From positions 13,633,013-13,697,012 of the forward strand of contig NC_092577.1 of the NCBI RefSeq assembly GCF_037975245.1: a stretch of DNA of 64,000 bases. Direction: 5' to 3'. The notes under the pieces are model-generated. The model saw nothing but the letters and a program-made list of their open reading frames with translations. It did not search any database and was not told where the DNA came from. Shown here piece by piece: positions 14,101-26,100 of the stretch. How positions within the stretch are numbered: the stretch's first letter is position 1; each line of letters starts with the position of its first letter. This DNA comes from Apostichopus japonicus (lineage: Eukaryota > Echinodermata > Holothuroidea > Aspidochirotida > Stichopodidae). Made by a program: the position numbers and the translations under genes.

Positions 14101-17100
14101 TTAGTTATGGCGCTATATAAATGCCTTATTTATATTATATATTCAATGTAACCCATGAAAATGTTACTGGTAAGCAGTGAGTTCAACCTACTGTACCGTA
14201 GGTTCTCAAAATTGCATCCTTTGTTGACTTTTGCCAAAACACACTCTCAGAGCTGCAGGAGTGAACTGGGTGGGTCCATGCAAACTCAACTTATTGATGC
14301 ATATCTTTGCAATTTTTTAAGTTTCAAACGAAAGAGGCACTTTTGAAATTTAATAAAAAAAGTGTAATTTGGCTTAAAACAGTAGCAAAAGGGCAAAATT
14401 TGTCACAAGAAAATGGCAAATTTGAGGTTACCAGAAAACTTGTACAGTAGGGCACATATTCTCCCCTGTACTCTCTGGTTCCACTGCACTGCCCTGTTTC
14501 TAAGGTAACATGATCGCATTTTTGGAGATGGGCTACATGTATTGTATCTTGCCATTAATATTTTTAGCTTTATTTAATATTTACAATTTTATGACTATTT
14601 CTTTCCCCTATTTTAATTGTCATAACTTTTTTTTTCAGGCTGCTGCAGCAAAAATAGGACTTCCAGACGATCTGGTCTATTTCTTTGCCTTATTCATAAT
14701 GAAGGAAACGAAAGAAAAACATGCAGAAAGTAAGTATATGATCAACTCCTGATAGCATCTAGGCTGCCAGTTACACATTCATGTTAATCCATTAATGTTA
14801 ATCCGTTAACGTTAACCCATTGTTTTATCAGTATTAACAATGTTACTGAAGCATGTCCGTGTGAACACCAATGCAGCATCCATGGATGATGTCGACATCA
14901 TTTTAAACTTGATACGTTTGTAAAATTAAATTGTAAAAATGTCATTAACGGCCATAAAACTCTTACATTATCTTTTAGTTTTGTATTGTATCTGAAGAAC
15001 TGACCTAATGGTCTCTGTTTTAGACTTCATATTGTATTGTCCAGTCACTTTAACTGATGTACCTCAACTGTTCAAAGGGTCATTTCTTCCAACTTATAAG
15101 TATCCGAGAAATACAGCCTGGACTGGTAGCATTTTGTTTTTTTTCAACAGTCAACATCATATCAAAATTTATGTTGTATCTAATGTGCCTAAAGTCACCC
15201 CAGTTGCTTCAATGTAAACTAATTGTCGACCCGCATCTGGGTGACCCTTGACCTCAATTTGACCTCTGGTGACCTTTAAGTGTTTTGGGGATTTTTACAG
15301 TTTTGATGCTATTTCAGATGTCAAAGGTACCTTCCGATCATACATATCAATAGGTTGACCCCTGTGTGACCTTTGTGTGTGAAGTTATATGAGGTCAAAG
15401 TTAATTTTCAGACATTTAGTGCAATAGCTCCCAGTGCCAAGGTGTGACACGGTTGACATTTTGGGACAAGTTGCAAATGGTATAGGGGAATATTTTCAAA
15501 CTTAACGGACATGTGATCCAAGGTCACCGAAGGTCAATTAATGTTAAAAAAATAGTATTTTGGGGGAGAAAATGGGCAAAGAACAAATATTTGAACTTTT
15601 ACAGTTTTTGTTGCTCTATTTAGTTCTCATCAATCAAAAATGTCAATGGGTTGACCCCCAGATGACCTTTGTGTGTGAAGTTATGCAAGTTCAAAGTTAA
15701 TATTTAGACATTTCATGCAATTAACTCCCAGTGCCAAGGTGTGACATGGTTGATATTTTGGGACAAGTTGTGAATGGGGTGGTGGAACATTTTCAAACTG
15801 AACAGTCATGTGATCTGAGGTCACCAATGTTATCAAATCTGTTGACCCGCTTGTAGGTGACCTTATATTTCTTACATTTTCGACGCCATATTCAGATCTC
15901 AAAAGTGCCTTCCAATCAAAATCCGATCACAATTTGTGATCACAAAAATGTTGGCTATAGTATTGGTTACTTTATGGGTACATGTAGGACCACAATTACT
16001 TGGACTATTTGAGCCCAATCTTGCTATGATAATATTATGTGTATTGTCATATACCCCTACGCAAGGAACCACAGTGCCCTTGGGCTCTTGTACTTGTTGT
16101 GTAGTGGGAGGACATGTTGGTGCAATTGTGAAAATTTGTAAGTCGCTAAGATTAATCCATGCTGTTATAATTTCATAAAAATTGTCTGTGAAATTTAATT
16201 TTAGGAAGCTTTTGACAAACTACTGTTCTTGTTTTCTTTTCATGTATTTGTCCAGTTGTCAGAAGACTTCAGGATTTTGAATCTCCATACATCTCCCTAA
16301 ACAGTGCCGAAGGAAGGAACAAACTTGTCTTCCGAAGATGGTATGTCTTTTCCTTTTAAATAATACCTTTATATTTTTATTTATTTCTATATGTATTCCT
16401 TATGAAATAGTCTCTTAGTATATTTATATGTAAACTACTGATGGTCTGTAGTATATATGCAGAATGTTATGATTACTATTAAGATGACGAAACAGACTAC
16501 GTTGATGGTTAATAAAGTGTGTTTTACCCAAAGAGACTCACCTTAAAGGGATTGTGACCTCTGGCACAAAGTTAAGTTTTACTTTGGTGACTGTTGAAAA
16601 CCAACTTCCATCAATCAAGGTTGTATTTCTATAACCACTTAACATATAAGATTCAGGGCAAAGTCTGGTAATCTTGCTAAATGGTACTTAGACTAATTTC
16701 CTGTTGATGACATTTTCTGGAACAAGGAAAAGTACTGTACCTCCTATCATAGGCATAGGAGCCCAATTTGATTTGGGGGGGGGGGGGGAGGGGGGCTGTC
16801 TCGACTTACCCGAAAAATATAACCAAATTTTTTTCGCGCGTTCAACATGTTAATGTACATATCATATAGGCATGTATCGGTTATTACACCGCATGCCAAT
16901 TACATACAATCATTTGCTGTGATAATACCAATTTGTGGGGAAGTCATTACAATAATAATGATGATAATAAGTTTAACCATTGAAAAACAAATTGCAATTT
17001 ATTTTTCTTCAGTTGGTGCCCGAAAAATTCTCAGCACGTTGCCCGAATTTTCACAAAAATATTTGATTGGGGGGGGGCCTGCAATCTCCCAGCCCCCTAC

Positions 17101-20100
17101 GGCTATGCCTCTTATCAAACTGCTGATATAGGACATTGTCTGGTTCACCTATTCATAACATAAATTATATTAGACTGTACTAATAGGTATTAATTTAATA
17201 ACTGGTGACCGATGTTGGTTGCCATGCAAAAATTGCAGAGCATTTTTGGTATCTTAACAGTCCAAACTACATCCTCATAACTGCAAAGATGTATTATTTT
17301 TTTTTTTTTTTCATTTTTTGTAAATTATGCATCTGGCAACAGTAGAATCAATGGTCACCATGTCACTTCAGCTGAAAATGTCTTTGTTTTTCTGTCCTTT
17401 TTTTTTTCCACCGAGGAAAAAACAAAAAGAGAAATTCTAACTGCAGAGAAAACATATTGCTTCAGGTTTCAAGGATAAATACAATGAGGATTATGATAGA
17501 CTCAGTAAAGTTTTGGACCAGATGACATCATATACGGCAGGTCCAAGCTATTTGCACTGTGAAGTACGGGACATTTCAGAGACTTAAATGTGTCTAAAAG
17601 TTATAAAAAATCTATTTTCCAGAAACTTTTTCAGGTTTTCATATATTTTATTGCTGCTACTATATTACAAACTCATGAAGATTTCCTACACTTGCTTTAA
17701 TTAGGTCCCATCTTAATTAATGTACAGTGTGACGTACGGGACAAGAGAATTTTGTGTTTTTTTTTACTAAAGAGCAAAGCTGAAACCCCTCTGAAATTAG
17801 GGTAGTCCCCTTCCTGGAGTAGTGAAAGGTTTAGCCAGTCAAAATAGGTTATAATCAATCGCCTGTTAAGGACAAGAAAGGGGTTTCAACTAACAGTGAA
17901 GAATATGTTTGTCTCTATTATTTGCGACCCCTTTTATGAGGTAGGAAACTTGTGGCATTAGAGTGTTCTAAGATTAGAAATGAAACAGAAATAACCTGCT
18001 TCCTTTTTTATTTTCTTCTCTCCAGCTATTGGGATCCTATATTTGATGAGGAAGTAATGAGCAATAGAGTGGCCTTACAGTTATTATACATACAGGTAAA
18101 AATAGTCCCACTCCCTGCAGGAATAATAGAGTGGCCTTACAGATATAAAACATACAGGTAAAAATAGTCCCACTCCCCGCAGGAAAAATAGAGTGGCCTT
18201 ACAGCTATTATACATAGATGTAGAAATAGTCCCACTCCTTGCAGGAACAATAAAGTGGCCTTACAGCTATTATACATACAGGTAAAAATAGTCCCACTCC
18301 CTGCAGGAATAATAGAGTGGCCTTACAGATATAAAACATACAGGTAAAAATAGTCCCACTCCCCGCAGGAAAAATAGAGTGGCCTTACAGCTATTATACA
18401 TAGATGTAGAAATAGTCCCACTCCCTGCAGGAACAGTAGAGTGGCCTTACAGCTATTATACATACATGTAAAAATAGTCCCACTCCCTGCAGGAACAGTA
18501 GAGTGGCCTTACAGCTATTATACATAGATGTAGAAATAGTATCACTCCTTGCAGGAATTATAGAGTGGCCTACAGCTATAAAACATACAGGTAAAAATAG
18601 TCCCACTCCCTGCAGGAACAGAGTGGCCTTACAGCTATTATACATACAGGTAACAATAGTCCCACTCGCTGCAGGAACAATAGAGTGGCCTTACAGCTAT
18701 TATACATACAGGTAAAAATAGTCCCACTCCCTGCAGGAACAGTAGAGTGGCCTTACAGCTATTATACATACAGGTAAAAATAGTCCCACTCCCTGCAGGA
18801 ATAATAGAGTGGCCTTACAGCTATAAAACATACAGGTAAAAATAGTCTTACTCCCTGCAGGAACAGTAGAGTGGCCTTACAGCTATTATACATAGATGTA
18901 GAAATAGTCCCACTCCCTGCAGGAACAGTAGAGTGGCCTTACAGCTATTATACATACAGGTAAAAATAGTCCCACTCCCTGCAGGAACAGTAGAGTGGCC
19001 TTACAGCTATTATACATAGATGTAGAAATAGTATCACTCCTTGCAGGAATTATAGAGTGGCCTACAGCTATAAAACATACAGGTAAAAATAGTCCCACTC
19101 CCTGCAGGAACAGAGTGGCCTTACAGCTATTATACATACAGGTAACAATAGTCCCACTCGCTGCAGGAACAATAGAGTGGCCTTACAGCTATTATACATA
19201 CAGGTAAAAATAGTCCCACTCCCTGCAGGAACAGTAGAGTGGCCTTACAGCTATTATACATACAGGTAAAAATAGTCCCACTCTCTGCAGGAACAGTAGA
19301 GTGGCCTTACAGCTATTATACATAGATGTAGAAATAGTATCACTCCTTGCAGGAATTATAGAGTGGCCTACAGCTATAAAACATACAGGTAAAGATAGTC
19401 CCACTCCCTGCAGGAACAGTAGAGTGGTGGTACAGCTATTATACTGTACATACAGGTAAAAATAGTCCCACTCCCTGCAGGAATTATAGAGTGGCCTATA
19501 GCTATAAAACGTACCGGTACAAAATAGTCCCACTCCCCGCAGGAACAGTAGAGTGGCCTTACAGCTATTATACATACAGGTAAAAATAGTCCCACTCTCT
19601 GCAGGAACAGTAGAGTGGCCCTACAGCTATCATACATACAGGTAAAGATAGTCCCACTCCCTGCAGGAACAGTAGAGTGGTGGTACAGCTATTATACTGT
19701 ACATACAGGTAAAAATAGTCCCACTCCCTGCAGGAATAAAGTATTGGATACTGCAAAATCATTTAAAAGCAAAGTCAGGAATCAGAAATATACTCTATTC
19801 AGGTAGAGGTGGTAATAGGGTCAGAAATATACCTCTATTCAGGTAGAGGTAGTACTGGGGTCAGATATATACCTCTGTTCTGCAAGAAATGTCAGCTTGC
19901 CCTGTCGTCGCTGCTTTCAAATCCTTCCCTCAGATGTTTTCTTTTCTTTTAATTTTTACTGTTTTTCTTTTGTTAACTTCCAGACGGTGCAAGAAGTGCA
20001 ACAAGGTTGGTTGTCTGGTACCAAGGAACAGTTTAAGAGGCTAGATGCTCTGAGGACCAAAAATTCCAGGCGAGAGGTAAGTATAATTTCTAAATGGTAG

Positions 20101-23100
20101 CATAAAACCAAGCATTCCTTTATAAGACTGGTTTTAGTTGCGTAAAACTTGCCTACACAATTGTATTATCATTTGCACATTTACTATCCTTCTTTAGTTA
20201 CTGTTTTTTGTTTGTGGAATCGACTCGATACGTCTGTAACGTGGTTACTTACTCACAAAATGCTTCCTGAAAACTGTAGTATTCCTAATTTTGTTGTAAC
20301 TTGGTAGTTATTAATTATCAAGCCACGTGATATTCAAACATATTTAGATACACCTCAGGGGTTAATACAAACCTTTATTGATCTCATACGTAACTAATTT
20401 ATTTTCCATTTATTACATTAGAGAAAAGTTTGTGTCCCACAAAAATTTTATGAATATTTCTATTGCATTGTAACGTTTGAAATTGATGCCTATCTTCATG
20501 TTCCCTGGTGCCATTCAGGTGGACCCAGTTTGCTCATTGCATTGTTAAAAAATTCCCCTTTTTTATTGTTTTTTTGTGTTTTTTTGTCTCTTTTTACAAA
20601 ATATTTCCTCTTGTCAGTATTTACAATTTGCAAAGACAATGAAGTATTACGGCCACATCATATTCAAGCCTTGCATAGTGGATTACCCGGAGCCGGACAC
20701 CAAAGTCACAATATCAGCAGGAAACAAAGAACTTTACTTCAGAGTCAAGGAAGAGGGCAAGGACAAGGAGGGTGTCTTCCGAATCACGAGAATACGATGC
20801 TGGAGGATTTCACTGCTGGTAAAGGGCTAATCATTCTATTATATAACCTGTGGTGAATCTCACTGTGTAGGCCTGGTGGGGGGCGGAGCCTAAGGCCTTA
20901 AGGGTACACACTTTTACACACTCACTATACCTAGATTGAGCTATATGCAGGGTAGGCCTGGTGGTATGGCCAAGCCTAAGGCCTTAAGGGTACACATCTA
21001 TACACACTCACTATACCTAGATTGAGCTATGTGCAGGGTAGGCCTGGTGGCATGGCCGAGCCTAAGGCCTCATGTTACTAGCTATGTATTGAGCTATTAA
21101 AACGATTTAAGAATAAACGCTCGCAAACCTTCATTGGCACTGCAGTTAATAGCTATAGGGCGAAGGTCGTTCATACAAGAGATGACAGAACATTTTGGCA
21201 CTGGGATAATACTGGATTGTTTCCATAGATGAGGCACCTCCCCAGTTTTGAAGGACAAATTGTAAATTACAGTAAAAATGTGAGCCAGCTCTATTGTACA
21301 ATACTTCAAAACCTTAGGTTGGACATTATCGGGTCCAGCGGCCTTAGATGGGGTTAACCTGGAGAACTGCTGTCGAACGTCCCCCTCGGACACCACTAAG
21401 TCACAAGTAAAATTTGTCAATAAGGTTTGAAGCTTACTATATTCATCTGTAAAATCTTGCTGGTCAAAACGGTTATAAAAGTGATTCAAATCATTGGCAT
21501 AGTCAGGGCTCATTTCTGGTAAGTGGCGAGAACTAGAGCAAGTCCAGGGTTGCAGCTTTGCGGGTGGCACACTTGACTTGTTGATAATAATGCACACTGC
21601 TTCGTCTGAGATTACAATGGTTAAAATCACCGTTGATTATAGTGAGAGCATCCGGCGCGGAGGTTTCAAATTTATCAATAATGTCAATGAGTTCCATTGC
21701 CGCTGATTTGGCAACATTGCGATGTGGAACATAGACAGTGAAAACTCCCGTGGCAAGTAATTAGGGCGACATGTGACAGTTAAAATCTCGATATTGGGGG
21801 AACATGAGTGACGTTTAATATGGGAATTATTCGGGTGGCACCAGTTCTGATTCACGTATATGCACACCCCACCCCCTTTTCCTTTCCCGGATTGAGTTGT
21901 CCGATCCCCTCTTAATAGTGTAAATCCTTCTATCGAGGCATGGGAGTCAGTATGGTGTTCGGTAAGCCAGGTCTCGGTGAATGATAGTATACTTGGATTC
22001 CGAAATTCCTGCAGAAATTTGCAGTTAGCGGAGATCTCATCAATTTTATTAGTTATTGATTGTATGTTACCCATTATGATAGATGGTAGGTAGGGTTTGT
22101 GATTCAATCGCCTGTTCCTCTTCCTCACACCTCCTGCCTTGCCCCGTTTCCGTTTTCGAATTTCCTTGGGAATGCCATTGTCAATGAACAGACGTTGTAA
22201 CTCACTATGTATAGGCTGGCTGCGTAGTGCGTAGAGCTCGGCTGTAGAATATCTCTTGTCGGCGGTCGACTGAAAATCACTGATTTCTCCAAAACAAAGA
22301 GATAATGTCCCAAGAAATACGACCAATATGGTGATCCAGACGATTGGCTTCATCTTGTATGTATGAAAGTAGACGATTATACAAAACGAACATTAAAATG
22401 GACGAAAAACTGGAGAGAACTAGTGCGAGTGTGTCGCCACTAGAGCAGCGCCACCAGATTCCAATCACACACTCACTATACCTAGATTGAGCTATGTGCA
22501 GGGTAGGCCTGTTGGCATGGCCGAGCCTAAGGCCTCAAGGGTACACATCTATACACACTCACTATACCTAGATTGAGCTATGTGCAGGGTAGGCCTGTTG
22601 GCATGGCGGAGCCTAAGGCCTCAAGGGTACACATCTATAGACACTCACTATACCTAGATTGAGCTATGTGCAGGGTAGGCCTGGTTGGCTGTTTTATCAA
22701 TCACCAGGGGAGTCTTATGTTTGGGTAATGTTACGGCCTTAAAAATTGATAGGTCATGACTAGCGTAGGGAAATCACAATATGGGTCTCCACGGAAACAG
22801 TTTGTGAAAGCAGGGCCATAGATCGTCTGCACCTCTAGTTACTTTCATTATCTTTTATTACCCCCTCACAGGGAGAAACCAACCCAACAGGTGACCATAA
22901 GAGTGACAGCCAATTACAACTGTCCTTTGAATATTTAGTATCCAAGAGTAAGCTGCAGTGGATTAATGTTGTGACTGAGGAAGCGATACTGATGAGCCTG
23001 ACCTTGCAGAGTATGGTAGAAGAGCTCCTATTGGTCAAACGAGGTGGGAAGGTCAAACGGGTAAGGCTCTCTTTAAACCTCAACTTGTTGTGCAGTGTTT

Positions 23101-26100
23101 GTGATGGATGAGTATAATTGGAGGAGTAATGGCAGATAACAGGGTGGCCAGGTGTGTTGGGAAGAGAAAAGATAGTATACAGGTGGCCAGGTATGATGGG
23201 AAGAGAAAAGATGGTATACAGGTGGCCAGATATCATGGGAAGAGAATAGATAGTGTACATGTGGCCAGATATCATGGGAAGAGAATAGATAGTGTGCAGG
23301 TGGCCAGATATCATCTGAAGAGAATAGATAGTGTGCAGGTGGCCAGGTATCATGGGAAGAGGAAAGATAGTATACAGGTGGCCAAGTGTGGAGAGAGAGG
23401 ATAATATAAAACAGGTGTCATTGGGAGAGTAAGGATATCATTCAGTTGGCCATGTATCATGGGAAGAAAAGGATAATAAACAGGTGGCCAGATATCATGG
23501 GCAGAGTAGGATAATATACAGGTGGCCAGGTGTCATGCGAAGAGTAAGGATAATATACAGGTTGGCAGGTTTCATGGGAAGAGTGTCGATAGTATACAGG
23601 TGGCCATGTATCTTAGGAAGAGTAAGAATAAATATGCAGGTATCATGGTAAGAGTAAGGAAAAATAAACAGGTGTCATGGGAAGAGTAAGGATATTATAC
23701 ACGTGGCCAGGTTTCATGGGAAGTTAAACAATAGTATACAGGTGGCTAAGAATCGATTTATTCACTAAAAATTTACTTTGTTTTTTTCTCTCTTTCAAGT
23801 TTCATTGCTTTTAACATGTTTTTAATACTAATGTGAAACATAAAGCCAATGGAAATGTTGAGAATTGATAACTTCATATTCATTTTCATTTGATGAAGCT
23901 CTTTAAGAGAGTGTCTGTAACCTGTGCGAGGAAGAGGGCACCCTTCAAGAAATATTACCAGATAGTAATGAACGTACTCAGTCTCCTTCGATCTCCCAAT
24001 ATGTTTTGGCCATATTCGCAACATTTGTGACATTATTAGACGGAATATGTTCTTGGCTGATGCAGTATTATTGATAGGGGAAAGGGGGAGGGGATGTTGT
24101 GCCCCCCCTCCCACCACATCCACCCAGTACAGTATTGTTAAAACTTCAAAAGTGCTCCTTTTCATGAATTGCAAGAGCTCCTTTTTGTTTATGAAAGTGC
24201 AATTTTCCATATTTGTAAAGTAAAAGTACCCTGTGTTTCTTTTAAAAAGTGCCATTTTGACAAAAAATTAATTTCTTGAAAATTTGAAAGAAATATGGTG
24301 TTAAAACTGTGCCATTATGTTGAAGAACATTCAAATTTGTGCTGCAGAATGTATGGAGGATTGATTCTGTTGGCAAGGTCTGAGGGGCTTTTGTGGTCTT
24401 TCCCCTCAAATCAGAGTGATTTGTTCCACTGACCCTCAACGTTTCCCCCACCCCCCTTTCCCTCTCTTTCCCTTACCAAAACCATCATCCTGGTGTTAAG
24501 ACTGTTTCAATAGGGATCTGCTTCAGTATAAACCAATGCAAAAAATAATATATCAGGGTATAAGGGATTCCTACATGCTTGTTTAAATTAATAAGTGTGA
24601 AATGGTATGTTTATGTAAAGTAGCTAATAGCTTAGGAAAATGTCCTAAATTTCCAAGTTATTTTTCTGATGTTCAGAGACTTTGCTTGTGAAACTGTTCT
24701 GCATCAAGATGACAAAAAAATTAAAATAAGTTTGAAGCCAAACAAGAGACACAGTTGTATAACATTTGTTGGTATCATAATAATAATAATTAAAAATAAT
24801 AATGAACAGTTCTTATATAGCGCAACTTACAATAAAGTCTTGCCACGCTGTACTTAACCCTGGTCATTGTTAACTTGTTACACCTACACACCAAAGTGTG
24901 TACAATTCAAACAATCTCTCCTGGGGAACCACAGTGCACCACAACCATGTGTCCCCCAGGGACACTTCCCATAGGGTGCAGCCACTAACCGGCGCATGCA
25001 ACTTTATTTACAAGTCGCCTCGCAAGTCCCCATTTATACACCTGGGTGAAGAGAGGCAATTGAGATAAAGCACCTTGCCCAAGGACACAACGCAATGATC
25101 TGGCCAGGGTTCGAACCTGTAATCTTTAGATCACAAGTCCACTGCCTTAACCACTTGACCACATTCTCTTTGTTTTCTAAGCTGACAAGTACTCCTCCAG
25201 TAGTGTTATTTTCCAGCAGTTTTATAACTTATTTCTCCAAAGGGACTGGTACCAGGAGTTTCGGATTCATGCCTCTGTTCTCGACATAAACGAATCTTTA
25301 CGACACCTGTCATATTGCTGATATAAACTAAAAGTTAATTTTTCCTTATCCCTCTACCCTTCACATCCCTGGCCTCTTAAGAATAAATAATTCTCTTTCC
25401 CTCAATAGTATAACCTTGTCCTCTCTATTTTACTGTATGGTTGAATCATATGCATCATAACCCAAGCAGTTTATTGTTCTCTTCATCAACATTGATCAAG
25501 TGTTTTTGATGGCCGTGATTACATATACACTTGTATTAAAGCTGGCCATGGTATTGTTAACTTGACACCTCTGGATCTGAATGGATGGACCGGGCTGTTC
25601 TGGTTGCACCCGATATTTATGAGGAAACTGTCATGTGCTGATGTAATTGGCAATGTGACCTTGCATTCTGACCTTCCTTTTTCATAATACATGTGCATGT
25701 TAACCTCGTCAGCTGTATGAGACCAGCCGATTCTCATGCTGCTAGTATACAATACTATTGTACTGCAACATTAACAAAAAAGGATTAAAAGTATAAATTG
25801 TTTTCATAATATATATCATTGTACCATGTTATATTATATACAACAGTATTATTACGGATGTTATATATTATTATGATACAATATTATTGTAATATACTAT
25901 GATGAATCGAGTTATACTAAGTTTTTCCCTTTTAAGTTATCATTAAAAAAGGGCACTTATAAATTGATGAAGATGTGCATTTTTGAGACTTTTAATCAAG
26001 CCTGGATGAGAATTGTCCCCCTCCCCCCCCCCCATGTCTCTACCTGCCATGTTTTAACCATTAAAGGATTCGAAATCAGGAAAGTAGACTTTATACTAAT

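Noticed and set aside
18394-19762. Several open frames on both strands with YNSCKATLLFLQGVGLF-like repeats
   Set aside because: They are translations of the 62-bp minisatellite, not genes.
22835-23404. Open frames with HTIYSLPMISGHLY and RVARYHGKRIDS repeats
   Set aside because: They are translations of the 40-bp minisatellite of intron 9, partly overlapping exon 9 on the other strand.
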